From Paenibacillus sp. (GTDB taxonomy: Bacteria > Bacillota > Bacilli > Paenibacillales > Paenibacillaceae): 64,000 bases of DNA. Position numbers and translations under genes: made by a program. The stretch is taken from the NCBI GenBank assembly GCA_023512345.1, contig JAILZT010000002.1:434001-498000 (forward strand), in the 5' to 3' direction. The notes under the pieces were generated by a model that saw only the letters and a list, made by a program, of their open reading frames with translations, did not search any database and was not told the origin of the DNA. Shown in pieces: positions 19,566 to 28,562 of this stretch. Each line of letters opens with the position of its first letter. Positions within the stretch are counted from its first letter, which is position 1.

Positions 19566-20642
19566 ATGAAGGAACGTATTGTAGTCGTTGGCGGATATGG
19601 TCATGTGGGACAAAAGATATGCACAGAGCTGGGTGAGCGATATCCGGGTAAAGTTTATGCTGCTGGAAGAAATTTTGCTCGTGCAGAGCAATTCAGCCTC
19701 TCAACCGGTGGGAAAGTGAAGCCATTACAACTCGATATCGGATATCCGATCGACTTAGGTATTTGGGATACCATTAAGCTGATCGTTATGTGCTTGGACC
19801 AAACAGATACCACATTTGTTCAGGCTTGTTTGGATAGAGGGATTGATTATGTGGACATATCCGCCAATGATTTGTTTCTCTCCCAGGTGGAAAGATTACA
19901 TGCAGAAGCAGCAAGCAGCCGTGCAACAGCAGTGCTAAGTGTTGGTCTTGCTCCGGGGCTGACAAACTTGATGGCCCACTATGCTAAACGTCTAATGGAT
20001 CAGACGAATGCCATAGACATCTCCATTATGTTGGGAATGGGGGATCAGCACGGCAATGCCGCAATCGAATGGACTATAGACAACTTGGGCACAAAATTTG
20101 ATGTAATTCAGGATGGAGTCCGCACTGAAGTAATGAGTTTCACAGAGGGTAAAAAAACGGATTTTGGGGCGGGGCTAGGCCGTAAAAAAGCGTATCGATT
20201 CAACTTTTCGGATCAGCATGTGCTTCCGCGAACACTCGACGTATTATCGGTTTCCACACGTCTGTGTTTCGATTCATCTGCGGTGACGGGGTTTCTTGCT
20301 TGGTTAAGAGCATTAGGAGTGTTCTCTTTATTGGAATTCACGCCGATTCGCTCTGCCGCCATACTGTTGTTCAGCAAGATAAAATTAGGAAAAGAAATGT
20401 TTGCAGTAAAAATTGATGCATGGGGGACAAAGGGTCAGCAAGACATGTTAGTCGAGTGCTTCTTACAGGGAAAAAAGGAAGCCGAAATTACTGCCAAGGT
20501 GGCTGTTGTCGTTGCAGATGCTATCTACCATTCCTCGCATCCACATGGTGTATATCATATCGAGCAGTTGTTTAGATTAGAGGACTTGCTAGGTTCTATT
20601 GATCAAGTAGTGACCTATGAAACCAGAATTATTTCTGCATAA
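19566..20642 (+). CDS. Saccharopine dehydrogenase NADP-binding-domain-like protein
   Basis: MKERIVVVGGYGHVGQKICTELGERYPGKVYAAGRN...; RBS AAAGGAG. Confidence 0.8.
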   Translation: MKERIVVVGGYGHVGQKICTELGERYPGKVYAAGRNFARAEQFSLSTGGKVKPLQLDIGYPIDLGIWDTIKLIVMCLDQTDTTFVQACLDRGIDYVDISANDLFLSQVERLHAEAASSRATAVLSVGLAPGLTNLMAHYAKRLMDQTNAIDISIMLGMGDQHGNAAIEWTIDNLGTKFDVIQDGVRTEVMSFTEGKKTDFGAGLGRKKAYRFNFSDQHVLPRTLDVLSVSTRLCFDSSAVTGFLAWLRALGVFSLLEFTPIRSAAILLFSKIKLGKEMFAVKIDAWGTKGQQDMLVECFLQGKKEAEITAKVAVVVADAIYHSSHPHGVYHIEQLFRLEDLLGSIDQVVTYETRIISA

Positions 20643-21063
20643 ATTCATTTAGCTTTTGAATACATCTTTCGAAAATTTGAATCTCTTCTTCATTTAATTG
20701 CGCACTAAGCTCTTTGTAGAAATTTAGATGCACTTCTTCGTGTGCTAGGTAAGCATTCTTCCCCTTTTCTGTTAGTGAGATCAATACAGCCCTGGAATCA
20801 TCGGGGTGAGCAGAACGCTTAACGAGTTCTTTTGCTTCTAAGCGAGCATAAATCTGTGTCACTGCCCCTTTTGTTACGCCGAGTCGGGAAGCCAGTTCAC
20901 TCATAAGGATCTCCCCGTCATAACCAATGGCGTCAATCGTATGAATTTCACTTGGAGTGAGCGGGCCTGCGTCTCCATAGGTATGAGGATGGCGTTCAAG
21001 TCTTTGCAACTGCATAAATAATTTGCCTAGATTATGACTTCCTGTTTTCATTTTTTTATCCAT
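20629..21063 (-). CDS. MarR family transcriptional regulator
   Basis: winged-helix pattern LTPSEIHTIDAIGYDGEILMSELASRLGVTKGAVTQIYARLEAKELVKRSAHPDDSRAVLISLTEKG. Confidence 0.92.
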   Translation of the reverse strand: MDKKMKTGSHNLGKLFMQLQRLERHPHTYGDAGPLTPSEIHTIDAIGYDGEILMSELASRLGVTKGAVTQIYARLEAKELVKRSAHPDDSRAVLISLTEKGKNAYLAHEEVHLNFYKELSAQLNEEEIQIFERCIQKLNEFMQK

Positions 21064-21069
21064 GCTTTT

Positions 21070-21086
21070 AGTTTAGTTTTTAAACT
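21070..21086 (-). promoter_or_regulatory. Putative autoregulatory MarR operator
   Basis: AGTTTAGTTTTTAAACT, 14/17 to the site at 19467. Confidence 0.5.
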
Positions 21087-21140
21087 ATTATTTTGTCAAG
21101 ACGAGCCATTCAATTCTGGATTAGACAGCCCAAGTAAGTA

Positions 21141-21173
21141 AAGAAGCTGGCGCATGTGCGCCAGCTTCCTTTA
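21141..21173. terminator. Stem-loop downstream of the 21198-23237 gene
   Basis: GAAGCTGGCGCA-TG-TGCGCCAGCTTC. Confidence 0.5.
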
Positions 21174-21197
21174 TTCATGTGTTCATTCGATTTTCCG

Positions 21198-23237
21198 TTA
21201 CAAGGTGCTTTCGTTTGTAGGGGCTGTCACTCCATCAGGGGCTACTCCGTCAGGAGCTACTCCATCAGGCCGAACACCGTCAGGCATTACACCGTCAGGT
21301 CTTACACCACCATCGGGTCTTACACCTTTGGATCTACCACCTCCACCGCCTCCGCCAAATTCGTTGATTTTAGCAGCCGTTACTCCCGTTTCGTCCAACC
21401 AAGTAACGCTGGTTGTAATCTCAAACCCAGTCACCTTCGTGCCTCCAGTATACTCCCCATCCGCATAATAACCGCTCACTTCACTGCCAGTGGATGTACC
21501 TCCTGAGTAAAGGGTGTAAGACCCGCCTTTCTTCAGAACTGGCGAACTGATTACCACGGTTTGATAATCTTTTTCGGGCGCTAAGGTCATGATATTGTTA
21601 CCCTCGCTATCTTCCAGATGAACTAAAGTTCCGGCCTTCTGTGTCTGTGGAAAACTCATAAGGAGCGAGAATTGACTCGAACTGTCTGATGGCGCTTGGG
21701 CCATTCCCGAACTTCCCGCTGCCGCTAAGGTTCCACCTGTCATTTCGAAGGTGCCGTCATAGTCCAATGTGCCATTGCCGCTGCCGGTTGGACCACTCAC
21801 AACCACAGTGCCGCCAGACATGGAGAGGGATCCATTAGAGTCCAATCCGTCGCCTAGAGAATTAACCGTTAAGTAGCCTCCGGTGATATTAAGCAGATTG
21901 GTTGTTCCACCTGATGCATTCGTTCCGTCATCAGAGGCAACCACATGAGTTTCGCCACCTGAAATCGTGATCACAGATCCTTCGATTCCTTCATAACTTT
22001 TGGTGATATCGACCTTACCGCCGGAAATCGTTAATGAGGTACCCGCATGCAATCCGTCATCGCCAGATGTAATACCGAGTTCTCCACCAGCCACAACTAC
22101 ACTTACGTTACTGTGAATGGCATCATCTGCAGAATCAATCGCAAAGGTTCCGTTATTAATCACAATGTTACCTGCAGCTTTCACACCTTTTGCACTTAGG
22201 GATTCTGCTTCTTCCGCTTCATCCGTCTCTTCCGTTTCAGTCGTGGACTCGGTTGTATCGCCGCCCCATGGGCCGCCTTGCCCTCTCTCTTCCACTTTCG
22301 GCGCAGCGTTCTGATTGCCGCCGCCCGTAACCATGGAATAGGTCCCGCCATCAATCAATACGGAGGTCGCCGCTTGAATTCCATCGGCACCCGCCTTAAC
22401 ATCAAACGTTCCACCTGCTATAGCAATAAATCCTTTAGCAGCATCGGTGTCATTGGTTGCTTTGATGCCATCTCCTTCTGCGACGATTGTTATATTCCCG
22501 TCTGCAACAGCAACCATGTCACGACCTAGAATTCCGTCATCAGCTGCCTGAATCTCAATAGTTCCTTCAATGATTTTGAGGTCGTCCTTACTTGTTATCC
22601 CGTTGTTGTAGTTAGCGAGAACCGATAGTTTACCGGTTCCATTAATCGTTAGATCCGCCTTACTGAAAATGGCTGCATTGGGTTCATCCGTTGAAGCATC
22701 CTCAAGTACATAGGTTTTCCCATCGGTAATAACGTTCTCAGTTCCTTCTTGCAGTGTAATCATTGCATTCTTAGCTTCTTTGATGTAGATCGGAGCGTTG
22801 TCACTGTCATGAATGTTCACACCGTTCAAGACTAACCGTACGTTCCCTTCATCCTGTACATCAACTACAACCTGACCTTCGGTGAGCGTTCCGCTTAGGA
22901 CATAGGTTCCTGCTGCAGTAATTGTCACCGAGCCATCCTTTGCTTCAGCCCCCGAACCTTTAATGCTGGCGTTTGTTCCATTCAGTGTTATTAGAACCGG
23001 ATTCTCTGTACTCCAATCCGTAGCTTGATCATCTTCATCAAAGGTCACCAAATCTGCCAGCTTCATACTAACCTGTTGTCCATCTACAGCGACTGCGGCC
23101 TGCTCTGTTGTAATTGCTGTGGTCGCCTCAACAGCCGTCTGTGCCTCAGATGTATTTCCACAAGCAGCGATTAAGGCTGCACTCATAAACACCATCGATA
23201 ACTTACCTAATTTACTTCGTTTAATTAACTTCTTCAT
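21198..23237 (-). CDS. Lipoprotein-like carbohydrate-binding-domain (DUF4353-type) protein with Gly- and PDGV-rich tail
   Basis: Lipobox-like ALIAACG; repeated 'GTYVLSGTLTEGQVVVDVQDEGNVRLVLNGVNI', 'ISGGKVDI', 'MSGGTVVV'; tail GGGGGGRSKGVRPDGGVRPDGVMPDGVRPDGVAPDGVAPDGV. Confidence 0.8.
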   Translation of the reverse strand: MKKLIKRSKLGKLSMVFMSAALIAACGNTSEAQTAVEATTAITTEQAAVAVDGQQVSMKLADLVTFDEDDQATDWSTENPVLITLNGTNASIKGSGAEAKDGSVTITAAGTYVLSGTLTEGQVVVDVQDEGNVRLVLNGVNIHDSDNAPIYIKEAKNAMITLQEGTENVITDGKTYVLEDASTDEPNAAIFSKADLTINGTGKLSVLANYNNGITSKDDLKIIEGTIEIQAADDGILGRDMVAVADGNITIVAEGDGIKATNDTDAAKGFIAIAGGTFDVKAGADGIQAATSVLIDGGTYSMVTGGGNQNAAPKVEERGQGGPWGGDTTESTTETEETDEAEEAESLSAKGVKAAGNIVINNGTFAIDSADDAIHSNVSVVVAGGELGITSGDDGLHAGTSLTISGGKVDITKSYEGIEGSVITISGGETHVVASDDGTNASGGTTNLLNITGGYLTVNSLGDGLDSNGSLSMSGGTVVVSGPTGSGNGTLDYDGTFEMTGGTLAAAGSSGMAQAPSDSSSQFSLLMSFPQTQKAGTLVHLEDSEGNNIMTLAPEKDYQTVVISSPVLKKGGSYTLYSGGTSTGSEVSGYYADGEYTGGTKVTGFEITTSVTWLDETGVTAAKINEFGGGGGGGRSKGVRPDGGVRPDGVMPDGVRPDGVAPDGVAPDGVTAPTNESTL

Positions 23238-23266
23238 ATCTCATCTTTCCTTTCAGTTTACTTATT

Positions 23267-23959
23267 TTAATAATCAGTTGAGGTAGGACTCATCGTCAGC
23301 GAGATGTCCAGGTTGCCGTTTCTGCAACGTATATCATCCAGAAATTCCTTCTGGTTCGTAAGCCCATCCATCGAAACGGCATATACCAGCTCATACAAGC
23401 TGCCGAGCTCTGTCGTTCTAATCTTTTTAAGCTCATATCCAATGTTATATTTTTTAAAAATTTCGTCGAAGGCTTCGTCATATCCCAAATTCTCTGGAAT
23501 CGTCACTTTAAGCATTCTCTGTAATGTTTTTCTCACGCCAAAGTTAAAGTGGTTCAGGATGAACATGAGCACGCACAGGATCACTGTAAACAATACGGCG
23601 TAACCGAAGGATCCCACTCCGCAAGCAAGTCCGGAGGCCATGGTGAACAGGACAAACGTAATATCTTTTGGATCGCCTGGAGCGCTTCTAAACCGAATGA
23701 TGGAGAAAGCTCCGGCAAGGCTGAAGGCTCTTGCAATATTGCTGCCGATCAAAAGAATAATGATTGCCACAATCACCGGCAGCAAGACCATAGTCAAGGT
23801 GAAGCTTTGAGAATATGAATTGGGATTAGTTTTCATATAAGTGAAGCTGATGATGCCGCCTAGTACGATGGATAAAAGGATGGTTATGACTGCATTGGTT
23901 AAACTTAAATCTGTATTTGTTAAAGTAGTGTTGAAGATTGAATCAAGCATAGATGACAC
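23267..23959 (-). CDS. DUF4956 membrane protein
   Basis: Multiple TM segments with FSLAGAFSIIRFRSAPGDPKDITFVLFTMASGLACGVG. Confidence 0.85.
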   Translation of the reverse strand: MSSMLDSIFNTTLTNTDLSLTNAVITILLSIVLGGIISFTYMKTNPNSYSQSFTLTMVLLPVIVAIIILLIGSNIARAFSLAGAFSIIRFRSAPGDPKDITFVLFTMASGLACGVGSFGYAVLFTVILCVLMFILNHFNFGVRKTLQRMLKVTIPENLGYDEAFDEIFKKYNIGYELKKIRTTELGSLYELVYAVSMDGLTNQKEFLDDIRCRNGNLDISLTMSPTSTDY

Positions 23960-24686
23960 TCTCCCTTTCGATTTTGCTGTTATTCAGCATCTTTCTATAT
24001 TCATTACCGTACTTGGAAAAGCTTGTACGGAACATTTCGTGTTCGGACAGCATTTTCGACAGCCACAACGGAACCGTCTTCTCTGCTTTCACTTCCATCA
24101 ACCATTGGCCATTCTCCACCAGAGGTTCTCCGTGGTCTCCATTTTCCAGCTTAAGATCATACCGTCTGCTTCTAATATTGGTGTCGAAGGTAATTCTGAG
24201 ATCTCGGTTTTGTTTGCAGAACAGCGCTTTTCTCTCATAAGCCAGGTACACTTTTGGGTGCAATTCATAGCGTTTCAGGAAATACGTGATTTCATTGATG
24301 ACCTGTTTATTCATGTAATCCTTTAACTCAGGTTCAAGTCCAGTACGGACAAAATCATAGGCTTCATTTAATTGAAGCGCCGTTCTTCTTTTATTGACCA
24401 GCCCGAATACCTTTTTCTTGATTTCCAGATACACTTTCGCATCCTGATTCGGAACACCGTAAGCTCTTAATCGAAGTTTTTCCTTATACTTTGGCTTCGC
24501 CAGGCTGTTTCGAATCAACGCATCATTGGGTGTATCAAAATATAAATTACTTATGGAATAAAACTCATGCTGTTTGTTGTACTCGTCCAGTTCCATATAC
24601 TCCAGCAATTTATTGTAGAATGTGTGATAGCCACCATGATCAAGTAAGTACTTGTTCTCGTATCGGTTAAACACCTCTATAGCCAT
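23943..24686 (-). CDS. VTC-domain polyphosphate polymerase-like protein
   Basis: NRYENKYLLD...YFDTPNDALIRNSLAKPKYKEKLRLRAYG...VYLEIKKK...WLMEVKA; ATG at 24686 preferred over TTG 24695; overlaps DUF4956 gene by 17 bp. Confidence 0.87.
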   Translation of the reverse strand: MAIEVFNRYENKYLLDHGGYHTFYNKLLEYMELDEYNKQHEFYSISNLYFDTPNDALIRNSLAKPKYKEKLRLRAYGVPNQDAKVYLEIKKKVFGLVNKRRTALQLNEAYDFVRTGLEPELKDYMNKQVINEITYFLKRYELHPKVYLAYERKALFCKQNRDLRITFDTNIRSRRYDLKLENGDHGEPLVENGQWLMEVKAEKTVPLWLSKMLSEHEMFRTSFSKYGNEYRKMLNNSKIERESVIYA

Positions 24687-24760
24687 AGGGTTCAAATCCT
24701 CTCTATTCTATATTCTCGTGTGGATATCTCGTTTGCTCATGTTTGAATCTTAGCCCCCGA

Positions 24761-24778
24761 ACCTTTAATGAATCTTAA
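24761..24778 (-). promoter_or_regulatory. OmpR-type response-regulator box facing the VTC operon
   Basis: Reverse strand TTAAGATTCATTAAAGGT, 11-bp direct repeat. Confidence 0.45.
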
Positions 24779-24833
24779 ATGCTTTTACATTCCGTTAATA
24801 TTTCTATAGCTACTTCATCATTACTTGAGCCCC

Positions 24834-24851
24834 TTAAGGTTCGCTAAAGGT
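24834..24851 (+). promoter_or_regulatory. OmpR-type response-regulator box facing the two-component genes
   Basis: TTAAGGTTCGCTAAAGGT, 11-bp direct repeat; 15/18 match to the box at 24761. Confidence 0.45.
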
Positions 24852-24912
24852 AATCTTGATATAATTACTTCAATAAACAGATCCATAATTTACGATAGAG
24901 GATGGCAAACCC

Positions 24913-25590
24913 ATGAGAATATTAATCGTAGAAGATGAGCTTCATCTTGCGGAGGCCTTAACCCAAATATTAAAGAAACATAATTACTCCGTAGATGCTG
25001 TACATGACGGCAGATCGGGTCTGGATTACGCTCTAAGCGGGATATATGATTTGCTGCTGCTCGACATTATGATGCCTGAAATGGATGGGTACAGCGTACT
25101 CAAGAAAATTCGAAGTGAGGGCCTGTCCACTCCCGTAATTTTTCTTACCGCAAAGGGGGAGATCACAGATATGGTGACAGGTCTGGATCATGGTGCGGAT
25201 GACTATATTGCCAAACCTTTTTCGTCGGAAGAACTGTTGGCAAGAATACGGGCTGCGTTAAGGCGTAAAGGTGAGGTTATTCCGGATGATGCTCTGAAAT
25301 TCGGGGATATAGAGCTCCAAACAACGAATCTGAGACTCACTGTCAAAGGGAAAGAGATGAAGCTGAATTTAAAGGAAAGTGAATTATTAGAGCTTCTTAT
25401 ATCGAGGAAACAAGCCGTTACCTCCAAAGAACAAATCATTGAAAAACTATGGGGATTTGATTCTGAGGTAGAACACAACAATGTGGAGGTATACATTTCT
25501 TTTTTGCGAAAAAAACTTACCTTCTTGAATTCGGCCGTACGCATTAGCACGCTCCGAGGCGTAGGGTATGTATTAGAGGTGACCACTTAA
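24913..25590 (+). CDS. OmpR-family response regulator
   Basis: MRILIVEDELHLAEALTQIL...LLLLDIMMPEMDGYSVLKKIR...winged-helix C-terminus. Confidence 0.95.
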   Translation: MRILIVEDELHLAEALTQILKKHNYSVDAVHDGRSGLDYALSGIYDLLLLDIMMPEMDGYSVLKKIRSEGLSTPVIFLTAKGEITDMVTGLDHGADDYIAKPFSSEELLARIRAALRRKGEVIPDDALKFGDIELQTTNLRLTVKGKEMKLNLKESELLELLISRKQAVTSKEQIIEKLWGFDSEVEHNNVEVYISFLRKKLTFLNSAVRISTLRGVGYVLEVTT

Positions 25591-26855
25591 TGTTCACGAA
25601 GCTCAGAAATCGATTTCTTATAGTTAACCTAGCCACCATCTCTGTGATGATGCTTGTAGCCTTTGTTTCTATATATATGATTACCTATCAGGACGTGCGG
25701 AGAAGTATCGATATGGAACTCCATAAAATCACGGAGAATAATGAGTACCCCCAAGGCAATTTCGATCGCCCGCGCATCGAACCAACCTCACCCGAAACGG
25801 ATGGCGGCCCTATGGACAACGGGAAGTTTCCGCCAGAACGTTCGATTTTCTTCATGGTGAAAACCGATCAGGAGCGGGGTATTACGGACAAAATCTCCAA
25901 ATTTGATATCGACAATGAACTTTATGAGCTTGCGCTGCAGGAAGCTGTATCTATGAACAAGGACACCGGTCAATTCAACTTGGGCGGGAGTGACTGGACC
26001 TTTAGCGTTCAGCCAACCGATGAGGGATTCATGTATGTATTCCTTGACGTCACCGACCAGCAGGGTATTTTGACGAATTTAATCTACACCTTCGCTGTTG
26101 TAGGGTCGGTGATGCTGATTGCTTTATTCTTCACAAGCCGATTCTTCGCTAATCGGTCGATCACTCCGGTTAAGGAAGCATTCGATAAACAAAAGCAATT
26201 CATTGCTGATGCCTCCCATGAACTTAAGACACCTCTAGCCATCATTAACACCAATACAGATGTGCTTTTATCCAATAGCGAAGACACGATAGACAATCAG
26301 TCCAAGTGGCTGTACTATATCAAATCAGAAACCGAAAGAATGACAAGACTCACTAATGACCTTTTATACTTGACCCAAATGGATGATTCCAAAACAAACA
26401 TGATCTTTACGAAGTTCAACATCAGCGACACGGTTGAAGACATCATTTTGACTATGGAAGCCGTTATTTTCGAGAAGCATCTTTCCCTTGAATATGACAT
26501 TGAACCCAACTTGACGGTGTACGGAAGCAGCGAGCAAATTAGGCAGGTCGTCATGATCCTCTTAGATAATGCTGTGAAGTATGCCAATTCTAAAGGCTCC
26601 GTTACCCTTTCTCTGAAAAAACAGCAGAACGAAGTCATTCTATCGGTATCCAATACTGGAGAGGGTATTGCTGCGGAACACCTAACTAGAATCTTTGATC
26701 GATTTTACCGAACCGATGCTTCTAGGGCCCGCAAGCAGGGGGGTTATGGCTTGGGTCTGGCTATTGCTAAGTCCATTATTGATCAGCACAAAGGAAAAAT
26801 TTACGCCAAAAGTGTAATCAGTGAATCCACCACGTTCTATGTTCATCTTTCTTAA
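25590..26855 (+). CDS. Sensor histidine kinase
   Basis: FIADASHELKTPLAIINTNTDVLL; HATPase GGYGLGLAIAKSIIDQH; overlaps the RR stop. Confidence 0.95.
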   Translation: MFTKLRNRFLIVNLATISVMMLVAFVSIYMITYQDVRRSIDMELHKITENNEYPQGNFDRPRIEPTSPETDGGPMDNGKFPPERSIFFMVKTDQERGITDKISKFDIDNELYELALQEAVSMNKDTGQFNLGGSDWTFSVQPTDEGFMYVFLDVTDQQGILTNLIYTFAVVGSVMLIALFFTSRFFANRSITPVKEAFDKQKQFIADASHELKTPLAIINTNTDVLLSNSEDTIDNQSKWLYYIKSETERMTRLTNDLLYLTQMDDSKTNMIFTKFNISDTVEDIILTMEAVIFEKHLSLEYDIEPNLTVYGSSEQIRQVVMILLDNAVKYANSKGSVTLSLKKQQNEVILSVSNTGEGIAAEHLTRIFDRFYRTDASRARKQGGYGLGLAIAKSIIDQHKGKIYAKSVISESTTFYVHLS

Positions 26856-26915
26856 CTCGTTGGTTTGAGCGCTTTATCTGGTAGGGCTGAATGATTTTGA
26901 TTATCCCCTCAGCCC

Positions 26916-27503
26916 TTACCCATCCACCTTTTTAAAATATTGATATATCTTATTGAGCTTTTCTTTCTGCTTGCCCCGCGGACTCTCCATACTGCCAAAC
27001 TCAAAAAACTTCACTTTTTTGATCCCTACATAGTTGAAAAGTGCCTTTCGCATTAATGCTTTATGAGCGTTATTCAACCAAATCAACGGGTAATGGGCAG
27101 GCCCCTTCATGCTGGAAATACAAACTACTGACTTCCCCTTTAAAAGCCCCTCCGGCAACAGTTTTCCGGTATCCTTATACGCAAATCCAGAAGCAAACAT
27201 CTGGTCAATGTATCCCATAAGCATAGCTGGAGGACGTCCCCACCAGATCGGATAGACAAACACAATCTTGTCGGCCCATTTAAGCTGCTCCCTGTATGGA
27301 GTAAGATCCGGGTCCTTATGCATATCTCGTCTGCGTTTGGTTTCATTAAATACTAATAGCGGATTAAAACCTTCCTCATATAAATCCAATACTTTTACCT
27401 CTTGAATGGCCGTATTCTCTTTACTCCCTCTAATAACTTCCTGCAAGAATGCATAACTCAGGCTCTGGTGATTCGGATGAGTATATACAACTAATATGTT
27501 CAT
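26916..27503 (-). CDS. Flavodoxin-fold NAD(P)H-dependent oxidoreductase
   Basis: MNILVVYTHPNHQSLSYAFLQEV...VFVYPIWWGRPPAMLMGYIDQMFASGFAY; ATG 27503 with AGGAGG-like site (plus cctcc). Confidence 0.9.
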   Translation of the reverse strand: MNILVVYTHPNHQSLSYAFLQEVIRGSKENTAIQEVKVLDLYEEGFNPLLVFNETKRRRDMHKDPDLTPYREQLKWADKIVFVYPIWWGRPPAMLMGYIDQMFASGFAYKDTGKLLPEGLLKGKSVVCISSMKGPAHYPLIWLNNAHKALMRKALFNYVGIKKVKFFEFGSMESPRGKQKEKLNKIYQYFKKVDG

Positions 27504-27520
27504 TAAAAAACCTCCATTAC

Positions 27521-27575
27521 TTGTCATTTGATAAGCAAAGGGTAGCACGTATTCGTTATAGTTGTCAAATGATAA
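27521..27575. promoter_or_regulatory. Paired putative MarR operators in the divergent intergenic region
   Basis: TTGTCATTTGATAA (27521-27534) and TTGTCAAATGATAA (27562-27575), each an imperfect palindrome, 41 bp apart. Confidence 0.5.
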
Positions 27576-27623
27576 TTGTTTTATGATAATTATTTTGCTA
27601 TCGTTTATTTTAGAGGTGATTTT

Positions 27624-28052
27624 ATGGATAAGAACAATCTGTTCCAACAATTTGTAGCCTTCACGGCTTCCGTACATCAAATATCGAATGAGCTTTCCAA
27701 AGATGTGAAATCCGAAGCGATCACACCTGTTCAATATAAAATTCTTGAATACATTGCTGTCAGTCAGCCTATTACGATAAGCGAAATCAGTGAGTGTATG
27801 CATATATCTATGCCGAATACGAGCCGTGAACTCAGAAAGTTAGGGGAGAAGGAACTCATAGACAAGGTCTCCGACGAGGAAGATCGGCGTAAACAATATA
27901 TTCGGCTTTCCGAAAAAGGGGGGGCGATGATGGACGAGGCTTTTCAACGGATGGAGTCTCAATTCAATCAACGTATCGAAAAGGCTTCAGAGGAGGAGCT
28001 GCAGGAAATCGAGCGTGCGCTTCATCTACTTCACAGCAAGGTGTTTTACTGA
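27624..28052 (+). CDS. MarR family transcriptional regulator
   Basis: ITISEISECMHISMPNTSRELRKLGEKELIDKVSDEEDRRKQYIRLSEKG; ATG 27624 behind GAGGTGAT. Confidence 0.92.
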   Translation: MDKNNLFQQFVAFTASVHQISNELSKDVKSEAITPVQYKILEYIAVSQPITISEISECMHISMPNTSRELRKLGEKELIDKVSDEEDRRKQYIRLSEKGGAMMDEAFQRMESQFNQRIEKASEEELQEIERALHLLHSKVFY

Positions 28053-28529
28053 GGATACTTGGATTCTTAAGGCAGCGTAACCGATCATTGCGCCGGAAGT
28101 GTTCAATATAAGGTCATCCACATCAAAGGTGCCTATGAACAAAAGCAGTTGTATCATTTCAAAGCATAAGCTTAAAGATAGGGAAAGTACGAAAACCCTA
28201 CTGATTGAGCTTGCTGATGATGAGAAAAGCTTCGGCAGGAAGATACCCAGCGGAATAAAGGCCAGAATGTTGCCGATTAGATTTATGGATGAAAGTGGAC
28301 TTGAAATAGACAAGCTATAGATCTCTCTTATGATTTCTTTGAACGGAGTATAGTTGCCGGGCCGATCAAAGATATGATACGGATGATTCAGCGTGGTCTC
28401 TAGTTGGTTCAGCAGAACCTGCACATCAACAGACCCCCACTTGAATAGGATCAACTTAGTTAAAAAATACAGATAAACCATAAATCCCGCTGCCGTTACC
28501 ATTCGCTTCAAAGCTGCAGTATATTTCAT
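28026..28529 (-). CDS. VanZ family protein
   Basis: NLIGNILAFIPLGIFLPKLF...CFEMIQLLLFIGTFDVDDLILNTSGAMIGYA. Confidence 0.9.
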   Translation of the reverse strand: MKYTAALKRMVTAAGFMVYLYFLTKLILFKWGSVDVQVLLNQLETTLNHPYHIFDRPGNYTPFKEIIREIYSLSISSPLSSINLIGNILAFIPLGIFLPKLFSSSASSISRVFVLSLSLSLCFEMIQLLLFIGTFDVDDLILNTSGAMIGYAALRIQVSSVKHLAVK

Positions 28530-28562
28530 GAGTTAACCTCCTTTGCTTTTTTTGTTATGTAT

